Positions 27,210-37,261 of a stretch of 64,000 nt of DNA are shown in pieces. Source of the stretch: DATBAK01 sp038240075 (GTDB lineage: Bacteria > Actinomycetota > Acidimicrobiia > IMCC26256 > PALSA-610); assembly GCA_038240075.1 (NCBI GenBank), contig JBBSEC010000004.1:1-64000 (forward strand). The letters are read 5' to 3'. Below the pieces are notes generated by a model. The model was not told where the DNA came from. It saw nothing but the letters and a program-made list of their open reading frames with translations, and ran no database searches. The translations under genes were made by a program, and so were the position numbers. Numbering within the stretch: the first letter of the stretch is position 1; every line of letters begins with the position of its first letter.

Positions 27210-28742
27210 TCAGTCTGGGAGCGGCGACGGTTCCATCACGTCGAACAACAGCGGTTTCGCCGGCGGCGCGTCGAGCGGTACCGCGGCGCGCCGGTGCCAG
27301 AGCACGGGCGCGCCGTCGACCGCGCGCGCGAGGACCCAGCGCCGCGTCAGCCGCAGACCGCAGTTCGGAACCGATCGGGGCGCGATCTCGAAGTACGCCG
27401 GCACGTGTCCGCTGCCGTCGGTGAAGAAGGGTGAGCGCGGCGGAGGGAAGGGAACGGGATCGTCGGCGCGCAGGTTGGCGAGCCGGTGGGGAACGAAGCG
27501 CGCGGGGCCGCTGCCCGCCTCGAGAAGGTACGGAAACCAGGGCTTTTCCATGGGTCCGGTCGGTTGGTAGTCGAGCGGACCGGTCGGCAGCTTGTCGGCC
27601 AATTCGGCGGTGCTCACCGCGATCTCGTCGGCGCCGAGTGGGGGCACAATGCCCGCGACCCGGCGCTCGACACCCCACAGCACGTTGGCTTCCTCGTCGA
27701 CACCGATCGCGACTTCGTCGAAATCGTCGCCGACCAAGGGAGTGGTCGCGAGCACCGCGACGAGCATCGGCGCCGGCCCGAGGGGGCTCGACGACGGCGC
27801 GCTGACGCGTTGGAGCGACCAATCTCCGGGCGGCGCAACTGGATACGAGTGACCGAATCCGTCGATGATCTGCGCGGTCGGCACGCCGACGACCGTCGCG
27901 ACGTCGGCAGGCACAGGGAAGACGAACCAGTCGTTGGTGTGCGAGCACACGATGTCGATCAGCAACATCGTCGCCAGGTGCGCGCGATCGGGTGGGTAGC
28001 CCGCGATGTCGACGGAATGATCTTCTATCTGCCACCAGCGCGGCGCGGGCGCGCCGGGGAACGTGAGTCGCGTAGGCACGGCTCTGACGTCTTGCTGTTC
28101 CAGCTGGGCCGGCACTCCGATCATCGTCGCCGACCACCAGTCGAGCTCGCCGCCCCGGTGTCCCTCCACGAGCACGCGTCCGCCCCCTGCGGGCCACGAT
28201 CCGTCGTAGGCCAGCTCGGGCGGGCGCCACATGTTCGAGCGCAGAGCGGGAACATCGGCGAACAGGCTCGCGGGCAACGCGAGCTCTGCGCGCGCGAGCC
28301 AGATCGCGCGGCCGTCGTACTCACCTTCGCGAGTCACGGTCCCGTCGGCTGCCTCGGCGCGGTTGAACCGGTCGTAGGGCGGGGCGAGATCACGGCAGCG
28401 CAACTCGGGGCGATCCCCGACCGCGGCCGCGCTGCGGCGACCGAGCTCGACGCGCCGACGCGGTGTCCACCAGTCGTCGGGTTCGCCCTCGATCAGCGAC
28501 TCCGCAGGCACGTTCTCAGGGAGCGCGCCCGGACGCGCGTCGATATTGCTGACGCGCGCGGCAACCACCGTCGAGACGGCGAGCACCGGCGAAGAGGCGT
28601 TCTCGCCCTGGTGCTCGCCGAGCTGCCACTGCCGGCCGAGGAACCACACCGGGTCGGCCGACTCGGCCGCGAAGCCGCGGTCGAGATCGCCGAGCGGAGC
28701 CTGCGGCTCGATGCGCCGCACGACGTCGAAGCGCTGCGTCAT
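27210..28742 (-). CDS. Uncharacterised 510-aa protein, last gene of the six-gene operon
   Basis: I do not recognise a domain of known function. The N-terminus reads RRIEPQAPLGDLDRGFAAES followed by DPVWFLGRQWQLGEHQGENA, a pattern I recall from other hypothetical proteins in similar clusters. Later segments are Trp- and Pro-rich (DDWWTPRRRVELG, LDWWSATMIGVPAQLE, CSHTNDWFVFPVPADV). There is no signal peptide, membrane segment or P-loop. The ATG overlaps the TGA of the 1258-aa gene as ATGA, so translation is coupled. The repeated short WW and GRQW motifs suggest a structural or assembly role rather than catalysis (inference). Confidence 0.8.
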   Translation of the reverse strand: MTQRFDVVRRIEPQAPLGDLDRGFAAESADPVWFLGRQWQLGEHQGENASSPVLAVSTVVAARVSNIDARPGALPENVPAESLIEGEPDDWWTPRRRVELGRRSAAAVGDRPELRCRDLAPPYDRFNRAEAADGTVTREGEYDGRAIWLARAELALPASLFADVPALRSNMWRPPELAYDGSWPAGGGRVLVEGHRGGELDWWSATMIGVPAQLEQQDVRAVPTRLTFPGAPAPRWWQIEDHSVDIAGYPPDRAHLATMLLIDIVCSHTNDWFVFPVPADVATVVGVPTAQIIDGFGHSYPVAPPGDWSLQRVSAPSSSPLGPAPMLVAVLATTPLVGDDFDEVAIGVDEEANVLWGVERRVAGIVPPLGADEIAVSTAELADKLPTGPLDYQPTGPMEKPWFPYLLEAGSGPARFVPHRLANLRADDPVPFPPPRSPFFTDGSGHVPAYFEIAPRSVPNCGLRLTRRWVLARAVDGAPVLWHRRAAVPLDAPPAKPLLFDVMEPSPLPD

Positions 28743-31700
28743 AGCTCGGCCGCCAACGAGAGATCGAGGCCGGTACGCCTCGCCATCGGCTGCGGTGCGA
28801 TCGGCGCGCCGGCGGCGAAATCTTCAACTCCGAGTGGTCCCGCCACACGCGCGTGCGCGAGGGCGCGCGTCTCGATGACGATGTCGACGAGGGTCGGGCC
28901 GTCGAGCGGTTGATCGACATCGGGCGGAACTGCCAGCAGCACCGCTTGCGGCGCGCGGGCTGCGGGTGCGTTGAACCCGACCGCGGCGGTGAGGACCCGA
29001 TCGCCGGGCGCTTGCTTCGCGCCCGAACGGGACGCGGGAATCGTTTCGACGAAATCATCGGCCAAACCGACCGCGACCGTGTCGCCGACGGGGCCGGCCG
29101 GGTTCGCGAACGCGGCCGGCGGCCCGAACGCGGCGACGAGACGCGTGGCGGGGTCGCCGCCGGCCGGCGCCGCCGTGATCTGCCACACGTCGCCGGGCCG
29201 GTCGAGGCGCCCGGTGAACGGCGTTGCGTCGAGCTGGTACGCATCGATACCCGCGAGCCGTGGTCGTACCGCCGCAACGATACCCAGCCACTCCTCGAGC
29301 TCGGCGCCCGTCGGCGCCTGCAGGGGTGCGAGGGTTGCCGCGGGTCGCCGCGCGAGCACCGGCCACGGCGCGCCGGGACACGCGAGCGCAACGATGGCGC
29401 GCGCGAATCCGCGCGCGTCGAGGCCCGCGGCCTCGGATGGTTCCGGCGTGCCGGCCGGATCCGACGCGGTCGGTTCGCGCGGCGTGGCGTGCAGCCGCTC
29501 GCCGAGCGCGTCGATCGCGCGCGCCATCACCGAGTCGGGTGATTCGCCGGGCGCGGGTGTGGGTGTGACACCCCACGGTCGCAGGCTCACGAGCAACGCA
29601 ACCGCGTCGGCCCCCGGCACCTGCGCCGCGACGCGCAGGGCCTTCGCCGATTCGCGCAGCCGTCGGTAACGCGCCAGCAGCTCGTCGAGCGGAACGTCGC
29701 CGGCGTCGGCATCCGCGTCGCCGACCCACGGGTCGCCGCGCAGCGCGAGCAGGATGCCCGCACCGGTGTCGAGCGCGCTCGGCCGCGTCGTCACTGCGGT
29801 GCCACTCACGGAGTCGATCACCATCTGGTCGAGCGCGGCGGTGCCCAAGGCAATCGCGTCGGCCGGTTGCAAGCCGAGGTCGGCGAGCGTCACCGGGAGA
29901 TCGCCCGACCCGGTCGACGCCGTCCACGTCCACGGCACAGCGCCGAGGGCGGTGTCGAGGTGGTCGGCGACGGCGGCGTCGGCCAACGCGGCCGGTCGTG
30001 TCACTGCCGCCGGATCCGAGAACGGCAGCGCCACGAGCACGGTCGTACGCGCCGCGCGTCCCGGACGCGGCGAACGAACGACATCGAGATCGGGAGGCAG
30101 AGCCAGACCGGCCGCCGCTTCCATCGAACGCCGGGCCGCGTCCGGGCGGCCGAGGATCACCTGGTGCACTCCGTCGGCGACGAGCAGATCGCTGTAGGCG
30201 TCGACAACGAGTTGCAGCCCGAGGATCTGGTCCCGTTCCGCCGCTGTGAACATCGAGAGATCGGCGCCCGGCTCGAGCATCGCGAGTCCGTCGCAGACGC
30301 GGCGTTGCTGCGCGTCGTTCCCGAGCGGGAACTGCTTGCGTGCGAGGTCGATCCGATCGCGGCGGTCGAGAATCGCCTCGACGCGGCGCCCGAGTGCCTC
30401 ACCGGGATGCACGCCGAGGCGCACGTCGTCGGCGAGGCGAACCGCGGCGGCGGTCGTCGCGGAGTCGAGATGCATCTGCCACCGCGCGTCGGGATCGTGG
30501 ATGGCCTTGTCGCGGAGCACGGCCATCGTGCGCGCTTGCGCGTCGGAAGTCGCGAGCAGCAACCCCGCGGGCGTCGGTCCCGGTGTACCGACGAGTGGTC
30601 CGTCGACCCAACCGTAGATACCCGACGCGCTCGGCGCGCCGAGGCGGCGCATGTCGAGGAGCCGTCGCCACGCGATACCCGTGACCCATGGGTCGATGCG
30701 GTGCGACGCGGTGTCGAGCAACGCGCGAAACGCGAGCTCGAGGTCGGGAGGGTTGTCCGCGGCGATCGACGCGACGGCCTTGACGGTCATGTCGCGTGCG
30801 TTGCCCGCCGGCCCGCCTGCACCGGCACCACCGCCGAAGATCAGATCTTCGAGCACCGTTCGCGGCAGCACGCCGTCGACATCGTTCACGACAACCGGGT
30901 CGAGCACGGTTCCCGGCCCCGCGCCGATCGCCGCGTGACCAACTGCGACGAGCAGCGAACGCACGATGAGCCGAATGAGCAGTGAGTCGGGTGTGTCGTA
31001 CCGCTCGCTGAGGTTCGGCATTCGGAACGGCTGGAACAGCTCCAACGGCTGGAGGAACTCGCCCCACTGTTCGTGCTCCGCGACCTCGGTGATCCGATCG
31101 AGCATCTTGGCGACGAGGTTCGGTTCGCCCTTCGGGTTCCACATCACGGGATCGACGAGCGCGATCTCGAGCGGTCCGGTGTCGCTGATCGCGAAGTAGG
31201 GCCGGCCGGGCATGCCGACGAGATCGACGAGCGCGCGTGCTTGATCGCGCCACCACTCGTCGAGTTTCGCCGGTTGATTCACGAATCGTTCGGCCAGCTC
31301 GAGCGGCCACAACCACCGGACCCCGAAGCGGTCGCTCCACGGAACGTCGCCCAGCAGGTCGAGCCAGCGGCGCGCGTCGGCCGCGGTGGTCGTGCCGCGC
31401 GCCTCGGCTGCGCTCGCAGCCGCGGCTCGCAGCCTTTGCAGCGGTGCCGTGAGCATCGCTTCGACGGCCGGATCGCCGGGCGCGGCCTGCCATCGCGCCA
31501 GCGCGGTCGCGGGGAGGATCCCGTAGGGCTGGTCGCCGACGCGCACCGCGGGCAACGGCCCGAGGGGCCGCAGGTTGTCGGCCGCCCACGCGCCGGCTTC
31601 GTGCACGGCATCGGGATTCCAGTTCCACAGATCGATCGCGGCGAAGCCCCAGAGTGCGGGCCACAGCGCGGCGACCAATGCACCATCGGGTGTCGCGCCA

Positions 31701-32515
31701 CGCTCGCCGCCGAGGATCGGGCCCACACCGTCGGTTGCGCCCGTGAGTGCGAAGCCGAGCTGACCGGCCACGCCGGCGTCGGGCGCTTCGTCGACGATCG
31801 CGCGCCACTGCGCGCCGGTGCCGGTGAGGTCGACGGTGGGCGCGCCCGCGACGGTGTTGGTCGCGGTCGCGGCGTCGAGCACCGCGAGCCGGCCCGCGTC
31901 GCGATGCGCTGCGAACAACGGAGCGGGGTCGACGCCTTCGTCGATCCCGACGACGATCAACGCCTCGATCGCGCTGGTGGGATCGAGCTGATCGAGATCG
32001 ATCTCCGCCCCGAGCCCGACGGCGAGCGCGCGTTTCCACGACGTCGACCAACGATCTTCGACCTTCAGGGTCGGGTCGATGGTGAGCTCGTCGACGAGCA
32101 CCGATTGCTCGTGCAAGAGTTGCGGCACGCCGCCGACGAGCGCCCACACCTGATAGGCGCTCGGGAAGCTCGACACGGTCGCGAAGCCGGGAGCGGCGTC
32201 GGGCGTGGTGCCGCCGTGCACACGTCGAGGTGCGGTGCTGCGATCGAAGCCCGACGGAAACGCGCGAACGAGCCACGCGGCGCGGGCGCCGCCGAATCGC
32301 TGCGCGAGGATGGCGAAGCCCTCGTCGAAACCGGCCGGGCCGGCGCTCCACAACGCTTCGAGCGCGTCGAGCTCGTCGTCGGTGACGCGCGGATCGTGCC
32401 GGTCGATCTGTACCTCGTCGGGAACGACGCGCAGCAGGAGGAGCCAACGCCCGTCGACGTAGTCGGCGACCGTCTCGAGGCGAACGGGGCAGAGAACTCC
32501 GATCGGCGGGCTCAC
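28739..32515 (-). CDS. Uncharacterised 1258-aa protein of the six-gene operon
   Basis: It starts with GTG overlapping the previous stop (GTGA). The N-terminus GVLCPVRLETVADYVDGRWL matches a PVRLETRF-type opening I recall from hypothetical proteins. It goes on with VQIDRHDPRVTDDELDALEA and FGGARAAWLVRAF. The middle is helical and rich in Trp/Leu with a PAVRVGDQPYGILPATALAR segment; the last third is Ala/Pro-rich. No signal peptide, transmembrane helix, Walker motif, protease or nuclease motif is visible. Its size and its place between two other large orphan proteins suggest part of a large cytoplasmic assembly (inference). Confidence 0.8.
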   Translation of the reverse strand: MSPPIGVLCPVRLETVADYVDGRWLLLLRVVPDEVQIDRHDPRVTDDELDALEALWSAGPAGFDEGFAILAQRFGGARAAWLVRAFPSGFDRSTAPRRVHGGTTPDAAPGFATVSSFPSAYQVWALVGGVPQLLHEQSVLVDELTIDPTLKVEDRWSTSWKRALAVGLGAEIDLDQLDPTSAIEALIVVGIDEGVDPAPLFAAHRDAGRLAVLDAATATNTVAGAPTVDLTGTGAQWRAIVDEAPDAGVAGQLGFALTGATDGVGPILGGERGATPDGALVAALWPALWGFAAIDLWNWNPDAVHEAGAWAADNLRPLGPLPAVRVGDQPYGILPATALARWQAAPGDPAVEAMLTAPLQRLRAAAASAAEARGTTTAADARRWLDLLGDVPWSDRFGVRWLWPLELAERFVNQPAKLDEWWRDQARALVDLVGMPGRPYFAISDTGPLEIALVDPVMWNPKGEPNLVAKMLDRITEVAEHEQWGEFLQPLELFQPFRMPNLSERYDTPDSLLIRLIVRSLLVAVGHAAIGAGPGTVLDPVVVNDVDGVLPRTVLEDLIFGGGAGAGGPAGNARDMTVKAVASIAADNPPDLELAFRALLDTASHRIDPWVTGIAWRRLLDMRRLGAPSASGIYGWVDGPLVGTPGPTPAGLLLATSDAQARTMAVLRDKAIHDPDARWQMHLDSATTAAAVRLADDVRLGVHPGEALGRRVEAILDRRDRIDLARKQFPLGNDAQQRRVCDGLAMLEPGADLSMFTAAERDQILGLQLVVDAYSDLLVADGVHQVILGRPDAARRSMEAAAGLALPPDLDVVRSPRPGRAARTTVLVALPFSDPAAVTRPAALADAAVADHLDTALGAVPWTWTASTGSGDLPVTLADLGLQPADAIALGTAALDQMVIDSVSGTAVTTRPSALDTGAGILLALRGDPWVGDADADAGDVPLDELLARYRRLRESAKALRVAAQVPGADAVALLVSLRPWGVTPTPAPGESPDSVMARAIDALGERLHATPREPTASDPAGTPEPSEAAGLDARGFARAIVALACPGAPWPVLARRPAATLAPLQAPTGAELEEWLGIVAAVRPRLAGIDAYQLDATPFTGRLDRPGDVWQITAAPAGGDPATRLVAAFGPPAAFANPAGPVGDTVAVGLADDFVETIPASRSGAKQAPGDRVLTAAVGFNAPAARAPQAVLLAVPPDVDQPLDGPTLVDIVIETRALAHARVAGPLGVEDFAAGAPIAPQPMARRTGLDLSLAAEL

Positions 32516-34911
32516 GGCGCGGAACCCATCAATGCCGCGCCGCTCAGGAATACGCGTACCGGTGAGATGAACTTGACCTGCGCGTACACGCCGCCGTCGG
32601 GATCGACCGCAACCGGATCATCGACGCCGAACTGGTAGCCGTGCGGTACCTGCTCGATCACGACCCAGTACTCGTCGGCGACGGCCGGTGTGATCGGGAA
32701 GCCAAAGAACGGGAGGTCGCGTTCGACCTCGCCGACGAGCACGGGCAGGACGCGCAGGGCGGGCGTCGGATCGGGCGGAGGGTCCGAGAACGCGGGGTCG
32801 TGCACGAGGTAGATCAACGTGTCGGGGTACCGCCGGAACAGTTGGGTCCGGAGGACCACGACGAACTCGCTGCTGGGCGCGTCGGCCGGCAGGTGCTCAC
32901 CGAGACTCGACCCCGCGTCCCAAGCGGCGATCCCGACGATGTCGTCGTGCGCGGTGCCGGCGTCGGGATGCACGAGATCCCAGAACCGCCGTACCGGCGT
33001 GCAACCGGTTCGCACCGGGACGTTGCGCCATCGCAATTCGCCGACGAGTTGCTGGTTGAGGCCGACGAGAAACGCGTCGACGAAGACGGGGTTCGTGCTC
33101 AGACCGGTGACGTGATCCGGTTGCAGGACCTCGGCGCCGGGAAGCAACCACCGCTTCGCGTGATCGCGCAGGAAGCGCCACGCCGGCACGTCGATGTCTG
33201 CGCACGGCTCCGGCGGCGCGAGCAGCGGTGCTTCGAGCCCTTCGATCGGACCGAGCACGCGCGTGCGCGCCGGGGCATCGTCACTCGTCGGGTCGACGGC
33301 GGCGTCGAGGACTCCGACCAGCGCGCCGATATCGAGCGGTTGGCATTCGTGTCGCGGCGGTCCCGGCACGCGGCCTGCGATGTCGACGAGGCTCTCGTTG
33401 TCGATCCCCTCGGCCTGCAACCGGCCTTCGCGCGCGAGGTCGAGAAACGACCGCCCGTCGCCGCGGCCCTGCTCGGCGAGCACCCGGCCGGCGCCGTCGC
33501 CGTCCGGAAGTCCGCCCGGCGGTTTCGGTGCCTCGGGGCAGCGGTTCGCGGCATCGACCAGGTCGACTTCGCTGAGCGTGCTCCCGTGCGGCCGCCGGCC
33601 GGTCGAGGGCCGCATCGCGCGCCGGGCCGCACCGGAGAAGAACGCGGCCGAGAACGGCCGGCTCGCGGTCGTGAGCAGCTCGAGCACGGTGTGGTCGCCC
33701 TCGGCAACCATGCCGGCGAGCGACGGACCGTAGAGCAGGAGCCGCCGTTCGGGCGCCACGGGCATGCGTCGACGCCAGAGCGACGACGACGCGGCCAAGC
33801 CCAACGCGAGGCTCCGCACCCGTTGCGCGACGGGGAGAATCGCGCCCCACTTGCGGCGCGCGCTGTCGAGCAGGAGGTCTTGCTCGCGAACCGCGCACCA
33901 CGCGCCGAGGCCCGCAACGCCACGGCGGCGCGGATCGTCGTCGAGCTCCGCCTCCCACGTCGGCACCGGTGCCTTCGGATCGACCCACAGGTCGCCGTAG
34001 GTCGGGAGTCCGAGCACCGGTGGTCGCAGCGGAAGGGACCCAACCGCGCGTCGGAGCGCGAGATCAGCAGCGATATCCGGCGCGATCGCGCCGTCGGCCG
34101 CGGGTACCGGGTCGCTGGTGGTGAGCGCACCGCGGATCGCGAGATCGTGACCGGGCTGCGCGCGGTACGACAGATCGACGACGCCGAGCCCCGCGGGATC
34201 CTGCGGCTCGAGCGCGGCGGCCATCGTCTTGAAGTCGAGGAGGTCGGTGGCGGTCGAGAACGACCAGCGGTGGTAGCAGGGCAACGTGACCGGATCGCCC
34301 GGGTTCTGTGGCCACGCCGGCGCGCCGGCCGCGTTGAACGCGGGCACGAGCACCGCGGTCCACTTCCAGACCTGCCCGGCCGGCGTCTTCTCGAGCGGTC
34401 GCACCGACAACACGCGCGCGAGTGGTGGCGACACTCCGTCGTCCTGCATGTGCGCCCACCGACTCGACCGCGAAAGGTCATAGAGCTTCATGAGATCGGG
34501 GCTCAACGTCACGAGCCCCGACGGGAGCACCGTCAGCTCACCGTCGGCTTCGGTGCCGACCACGAGCACGAGCCACGGGCGCACACCGCCACCGGGCTCG
34601 TTGCCGACCGGCGTGTACCGCCACGGCAGCTCGGCGGGAACCAGCTCGATGTACGGGCTGTGCCGCTCCTCGAATCCCACTGCGCCCGGTTGGGGCATCA
34701 CCGTGCGGATCGCGTTGGCACCCAAGCCCGCGATGTCGCCGGGACCGAGCAACTCCAGCGGGACGGCAGCCGACGCGGTTCCCGTTCCGCCGTCGAGTTG
34801 GTGCACCGTCGCTCCGACCGTGACCGTCGTCGCCAGCCGCCCCAACGGCGTGAGCGTTCCCGACTGCGCGACGGCCGGCCGTCGCCAACCTTGGAAGTTG
34901 ATGTCGCTCAT
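32512..34911 (-). CDS. Uncharacterised 799-aa protein of the six-gene operon
   Basis: It runs from ATG 34911, with GGTGGA upstream, and ends in a GTGA overlap with the 1258-aa gene. The N-terminal 200 residues contain ERHSPYIELVPAELPWRYTP followed by GGGVRPWLVLVVGTEADGEL, a motif pair I recall from other hypothetical proteins (PWRYTP...RPWLVLVV). The C-terminal part has LRWRNVPVRTGCTPVRRFWD and VVLRTQLFRRYPDTLIYLVH, and ends with beta strands (YAQVKFISPVRVFLSGAALM). There is no catalytic signature, signal peptide or membrane segment. The function is unknown; its coupled position implies the product is needed in step with its neighbours. Confidence 0.8.
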   Translation of the reverse strand: MSDINFQGWRRPAVAQSGTLTPLGRLATTVTVGATVHQLDGGTGTASAAVPLELLGPGDIAGLGANAIRTVMPQPGAVGFEERHSPYIELVPAELPWRYTPVGNEPGGGVRPWLVLVVGTEADGELTVLPSGLVTLSPDLMKLYDLSRSSRWAHMQDDGVSPPLARVLSVRPLEKTPAGQVWKWTAVLVPAFNAAGAPAWPQNPGDPVTLPCYHRWSFSTATDLLDFKTMAAALEPQDPAGLGVVDLSYRAQPGHDLAIRGALTTSDPVPAADGAIAPDIAADLALRRAVGSLPLRPPVLGLPTYGDLWVDPKAPVPTWEAELDDDPRRRGVAGLGAWCAVREQDLLLDSARRKWGAILPVAQRVRSLALGLAASSSLWRRRMPVAPERRLLLYGPSLAGMVAEGDHTVLELLTTASRPFSAAFFSGAARRAMRPSTGRRPHGSTLSEVDLVDAANRCPEAPKPPGGLPDGDGAGRVLAEQGRGDGRSFLDLAREGRLQAEGIDNESLVDIAGRVPGPPRHECQPLDIGALVGVLDAAVDPTSDDAPARTRVLGPIEGLEAPLLAPPEPCADIDVPAWRFLRDHAKRWLLPGAEVLQPDHVTGLSTNPVFVDAFLVGLNQQLVGELRWRNVPVRTGCTPVRRFWDLVHPDAGTAHDDIVGIAAWDAGSSLGEHLPADAPSSEFVVVLRTQLFRRYPDTLIYLVHDPAFSDPPPDPTPALRVLPVLVGEVERDLPFFGFPITPAVADEYWVVIEQVPHGYQFGVDDPVAVDPDGGVYAQVKFISPVRVFLSGAALMGSAP

Positions 34912-34930
34912 CGGTTCCACCGCCGTTGCG

Positions 34931-37261
34931 TCACAGCACTCCTCCGAGCGCGACGCGGTCGTCGACCCGCGCGGCCGCGAGCGGTTGTGCAGGTGACGAC
35001 AACGCGACCTGCGTGTGCGCCTCGGTCTCGCTCGAGACGGATTGCGCAGTCCCACCACCGGCCACCGACCACGCCTTCTCCTTGGCCCGGTCGATCGTGA
35101 GTACAGCGTCGTCGTTCGTGAGCGTCGGCGCGCCGGCCCGTCCGGCGAGGCGCGACGCCAACAGGCTCCCGAACGCGAGCAGCGCGTGCGATCCGAGCGC
35201 CGTCAGCGACTTGTCGTCTTCGCGTCGCACGTACACCTCGAAGTCGCTCGACTTCGCTACCACCGGTCCCATCGCCGGCACGAGCGCGAGCACGCTTCCG
35301 CCCGGGAGCTCGGCGAACGAAGGCTGGTTGAGGCTCTCGGCCGCGGTGAGGTGCCGGAACGAAGCCGGGCTGAACCACTCGTCGCTCGCGCCGGTCTGGT
35401 TGAGCGTTCCCGACGGCGCGTCGAAGCTGAGCTGGCCCGCGTCGCTCGCGGGCGCGCCCCGCAACTCCATGATCGTCGTGTCGAACGGGAGCACCGACTG
35501 ACTCCATTGCAACGTACCAGTCGGCGCGACCAACGCAACCTGCGGCGCGTCGGCGAGCCCGGAGCGTGGGGCCATCTTCACCGCGGGATCGGTCACGTCG
35601 ACGCCGCGCAGATTGGCGGGGCGGTCGAGCTGCTCCTTGATGATGTCGTGCAACGAAACCGGCGGCGGTCCCTGATCGACGGAGTCGCCGATGGTGAACG
35701 TCTCGCCCCACGACACCGACAGGAACAGGATGTCGACTTCGAGCGACGCGCTGATCGACAAGGGGCCGGGGCCGGAGATCGTTCCCGAAACGGTGATCGA
35801 TGCGAGGTCGACACCGTCGAAGCGCACCGCGAAACCGGCGCTGTAGTCGACCTCGAAGTGGAACGGGCGGAACGTCGCGATCGCGTCGAGCGCGACGAAG
35901 CCGGCCGCCTCGACCGGTCCGGCCGAGATGCCCGCCTCGAGCCGGCCGCCGAACTGCAGGGTGTTGGTCGTAACGGCGAAGTAGCCCTCGGCGCGGATCG
36001 TCACGCCGGGAACGGGGCTGTCGAGCGTGATCGCGAGCCGCGCCAACGCCCGCCCGATGCTCGGCTCGGGTGTGAAGCCGGGGAAGAAGCCGCCGATCGA
36101 GAGCAGCATGTACGGCCGGTCGCCCCAGCTGAGCCGGAAGGCGGCGTCGCCGGTGATGCGCAGCACGCCGAGCACGGAGGAGTTGACGAGCGAGGCGTCG
36201 ATGCTCACGAGCGCGGCGACGAAATCGATCACGCCGAGCACGTCGAGCTCGAGGTGCACGAGGTTGATTGGTCCCGGCGGAAGCGCGATGACGAGTCGTC
36301 CGACCAGCACGATGCGGCGCGGGCCCGGCAGCTCGATCAGCAGACCCAGATCCGCCTGCGCAATTGCCGGTCCCGTGGGCGAGAGCTGTCCCCACGTGAG
36401 CTCGAACGTCGGCCCGAACACCGCGCTGCCGTCGCGCGGCGGAAAGAGCTCTCCGAGCGAGGCGAGGATCGACGGCGCCTTCGCGACGGGATCGTCGGGG
36501 AAGAGCGCGTCGGTGACACTGCCGTCGGAGAGCTTGCGGCGCGCAGCGTCGACATCGATGGTGCGATTGATGCCGACGAGCCCGCCGATCGCGCCGATCG
36601 CGAAGCCGAAGCTGAGCTGGATGCCGGGGAAGAAGCGCGCACCGAGCAACACGAGCACCGAGAGGTCGCCGGAAACGTGCTCGATGATGCCGAACGCGTG
36701 CACGTCGACGATCCCGAGCTTCAGCTCGAGCACACCCGACAGTCGATCGCCCTGCGCGGCGAGGTAGCCGCCGCCGCCCATCGGCGCGAGGTCGAGATCG
36801 AGGCCGACCGAGCCGAGTGACGCGTAGCCGAGGAACACCGGCGGGGGCGCGCCGGCGACGATCGCAGGAAACGCGGCGTCGACCGGCGGCACCTGCACGC
36901 GCAGGAGCAGCGGTCCGAGGTTCACCTGCTCGTCGATGCCGTTCGCGCCGACGCTGCCGAGCAGCTCGCGCAGCCCCGGAATCGGGAGCATGTCGAGCAT
37001 CGGCTTCAGGAGCCCGGCAAGATCCGCGCCCGCCACGGCCTGGAGCGCCGTGGCCCAATCGCCCGCCGCCGCGTTGTACGCGGTGATCGCGGCGTTCAGC
37101 GCAGGCCCCGCAACGGGCGGCTGCGGCAGGGCGATGACATCTCCCATCGCGGCGACAAGCTCGTCGCGTGCCGTCGTGAGCTGCGTTCGTATCGGCCCGG
37201 CGGGGACGAGGTTCTCGGCGATGCCCGACATCGTCTGGACGAGAGGGCGCGGGTCGGTCAT
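34931..37261 (-). CDS. DUF6603-like beta-rich protein of the six-gene operon
   Basis: 776 residues from ATG 37261, which overlaps the TGA of the M64 gene (TGATG). A helical N-terminal 100 residues is followed by about 450 residues of Gly-rich alternating strands. These contain FGFAIGAIGGLVGINRTIDV, FGPTFELTWGQLSPTG and FRLSWGDRPYMLLSIGGFFP, which from memory resembles the DUF6603 family. The strand pattern with amphipathic repeats recalls a long beta-solenoid or lipid-binding groove, but there is no signal peptide. The C-terminal 200 residues are polar. No enzymatic motif is visible; assignment to DUF6603 is unverified. Confidence 0.75.
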   Translation of the reverse strand: MTDPRPLVQTMSGIAENLVPAGPIRTQLTTARDELVAAMGDVIALPQPPVAGPALNAAITAYNAAAGDWATALQAVAGADLAGLLKPMLDMLPIPGLRELLGSVGANGIDEQVNLGPLLLRVQVPPVDAAFPAIVAGAPPPVFLGYASLGSVGLDLDLAPMGGGGYLAAQGDRLSGVLELKLGIVDVHAFGIIEHVSGDLSVLVLLGARFFPGIQLSFGFAIGAIGGLVGINRTIDVDAARRKLSDGSVTDALFPDDPVAKAPSILASLGELFPPRDGSAVFGPTFELTWGQLSPTGPAIAQADLGLLIELPGPRRIVLVGRLVIALPPGPINLVHLELDVLGVIDFVAALVSIDASLVNSSVLGVLRITGDAAFRLSWGDRPYMLLSIGGFFPGFTPEPSIGRALARLAITLDSPVPGVTIRAEGYFAVTTNTLQFGGRLEAGISAGPVEAAGFVALDAIATFRPFHFEVDYSAGFAVRFDGVDLASITVSGTISGPGPLSISASLEVDILFLSVSWGETFTIGDSVDQGPPPVSLHDIIKEQLDRPANLRGVDVTDPAVKMAPRSGLADAPQVALVAPTGTLQWSQSVLPFDTTIMELRGAPASDAGQLSFDAPSGTLNQTGASDEWFSPASFRHLTAAESLNQPSFAELPGGSVLALVPAMGPVVAKSSDFEVYVRREDDKSLTALGSHALLAFGSLLASRLAGRAGAPTLTNDDAVLTIDRAKEKAWSVAGGGTAQSVSSETEAHTQVALSSPAQPLAAARVDDRVALGGVL

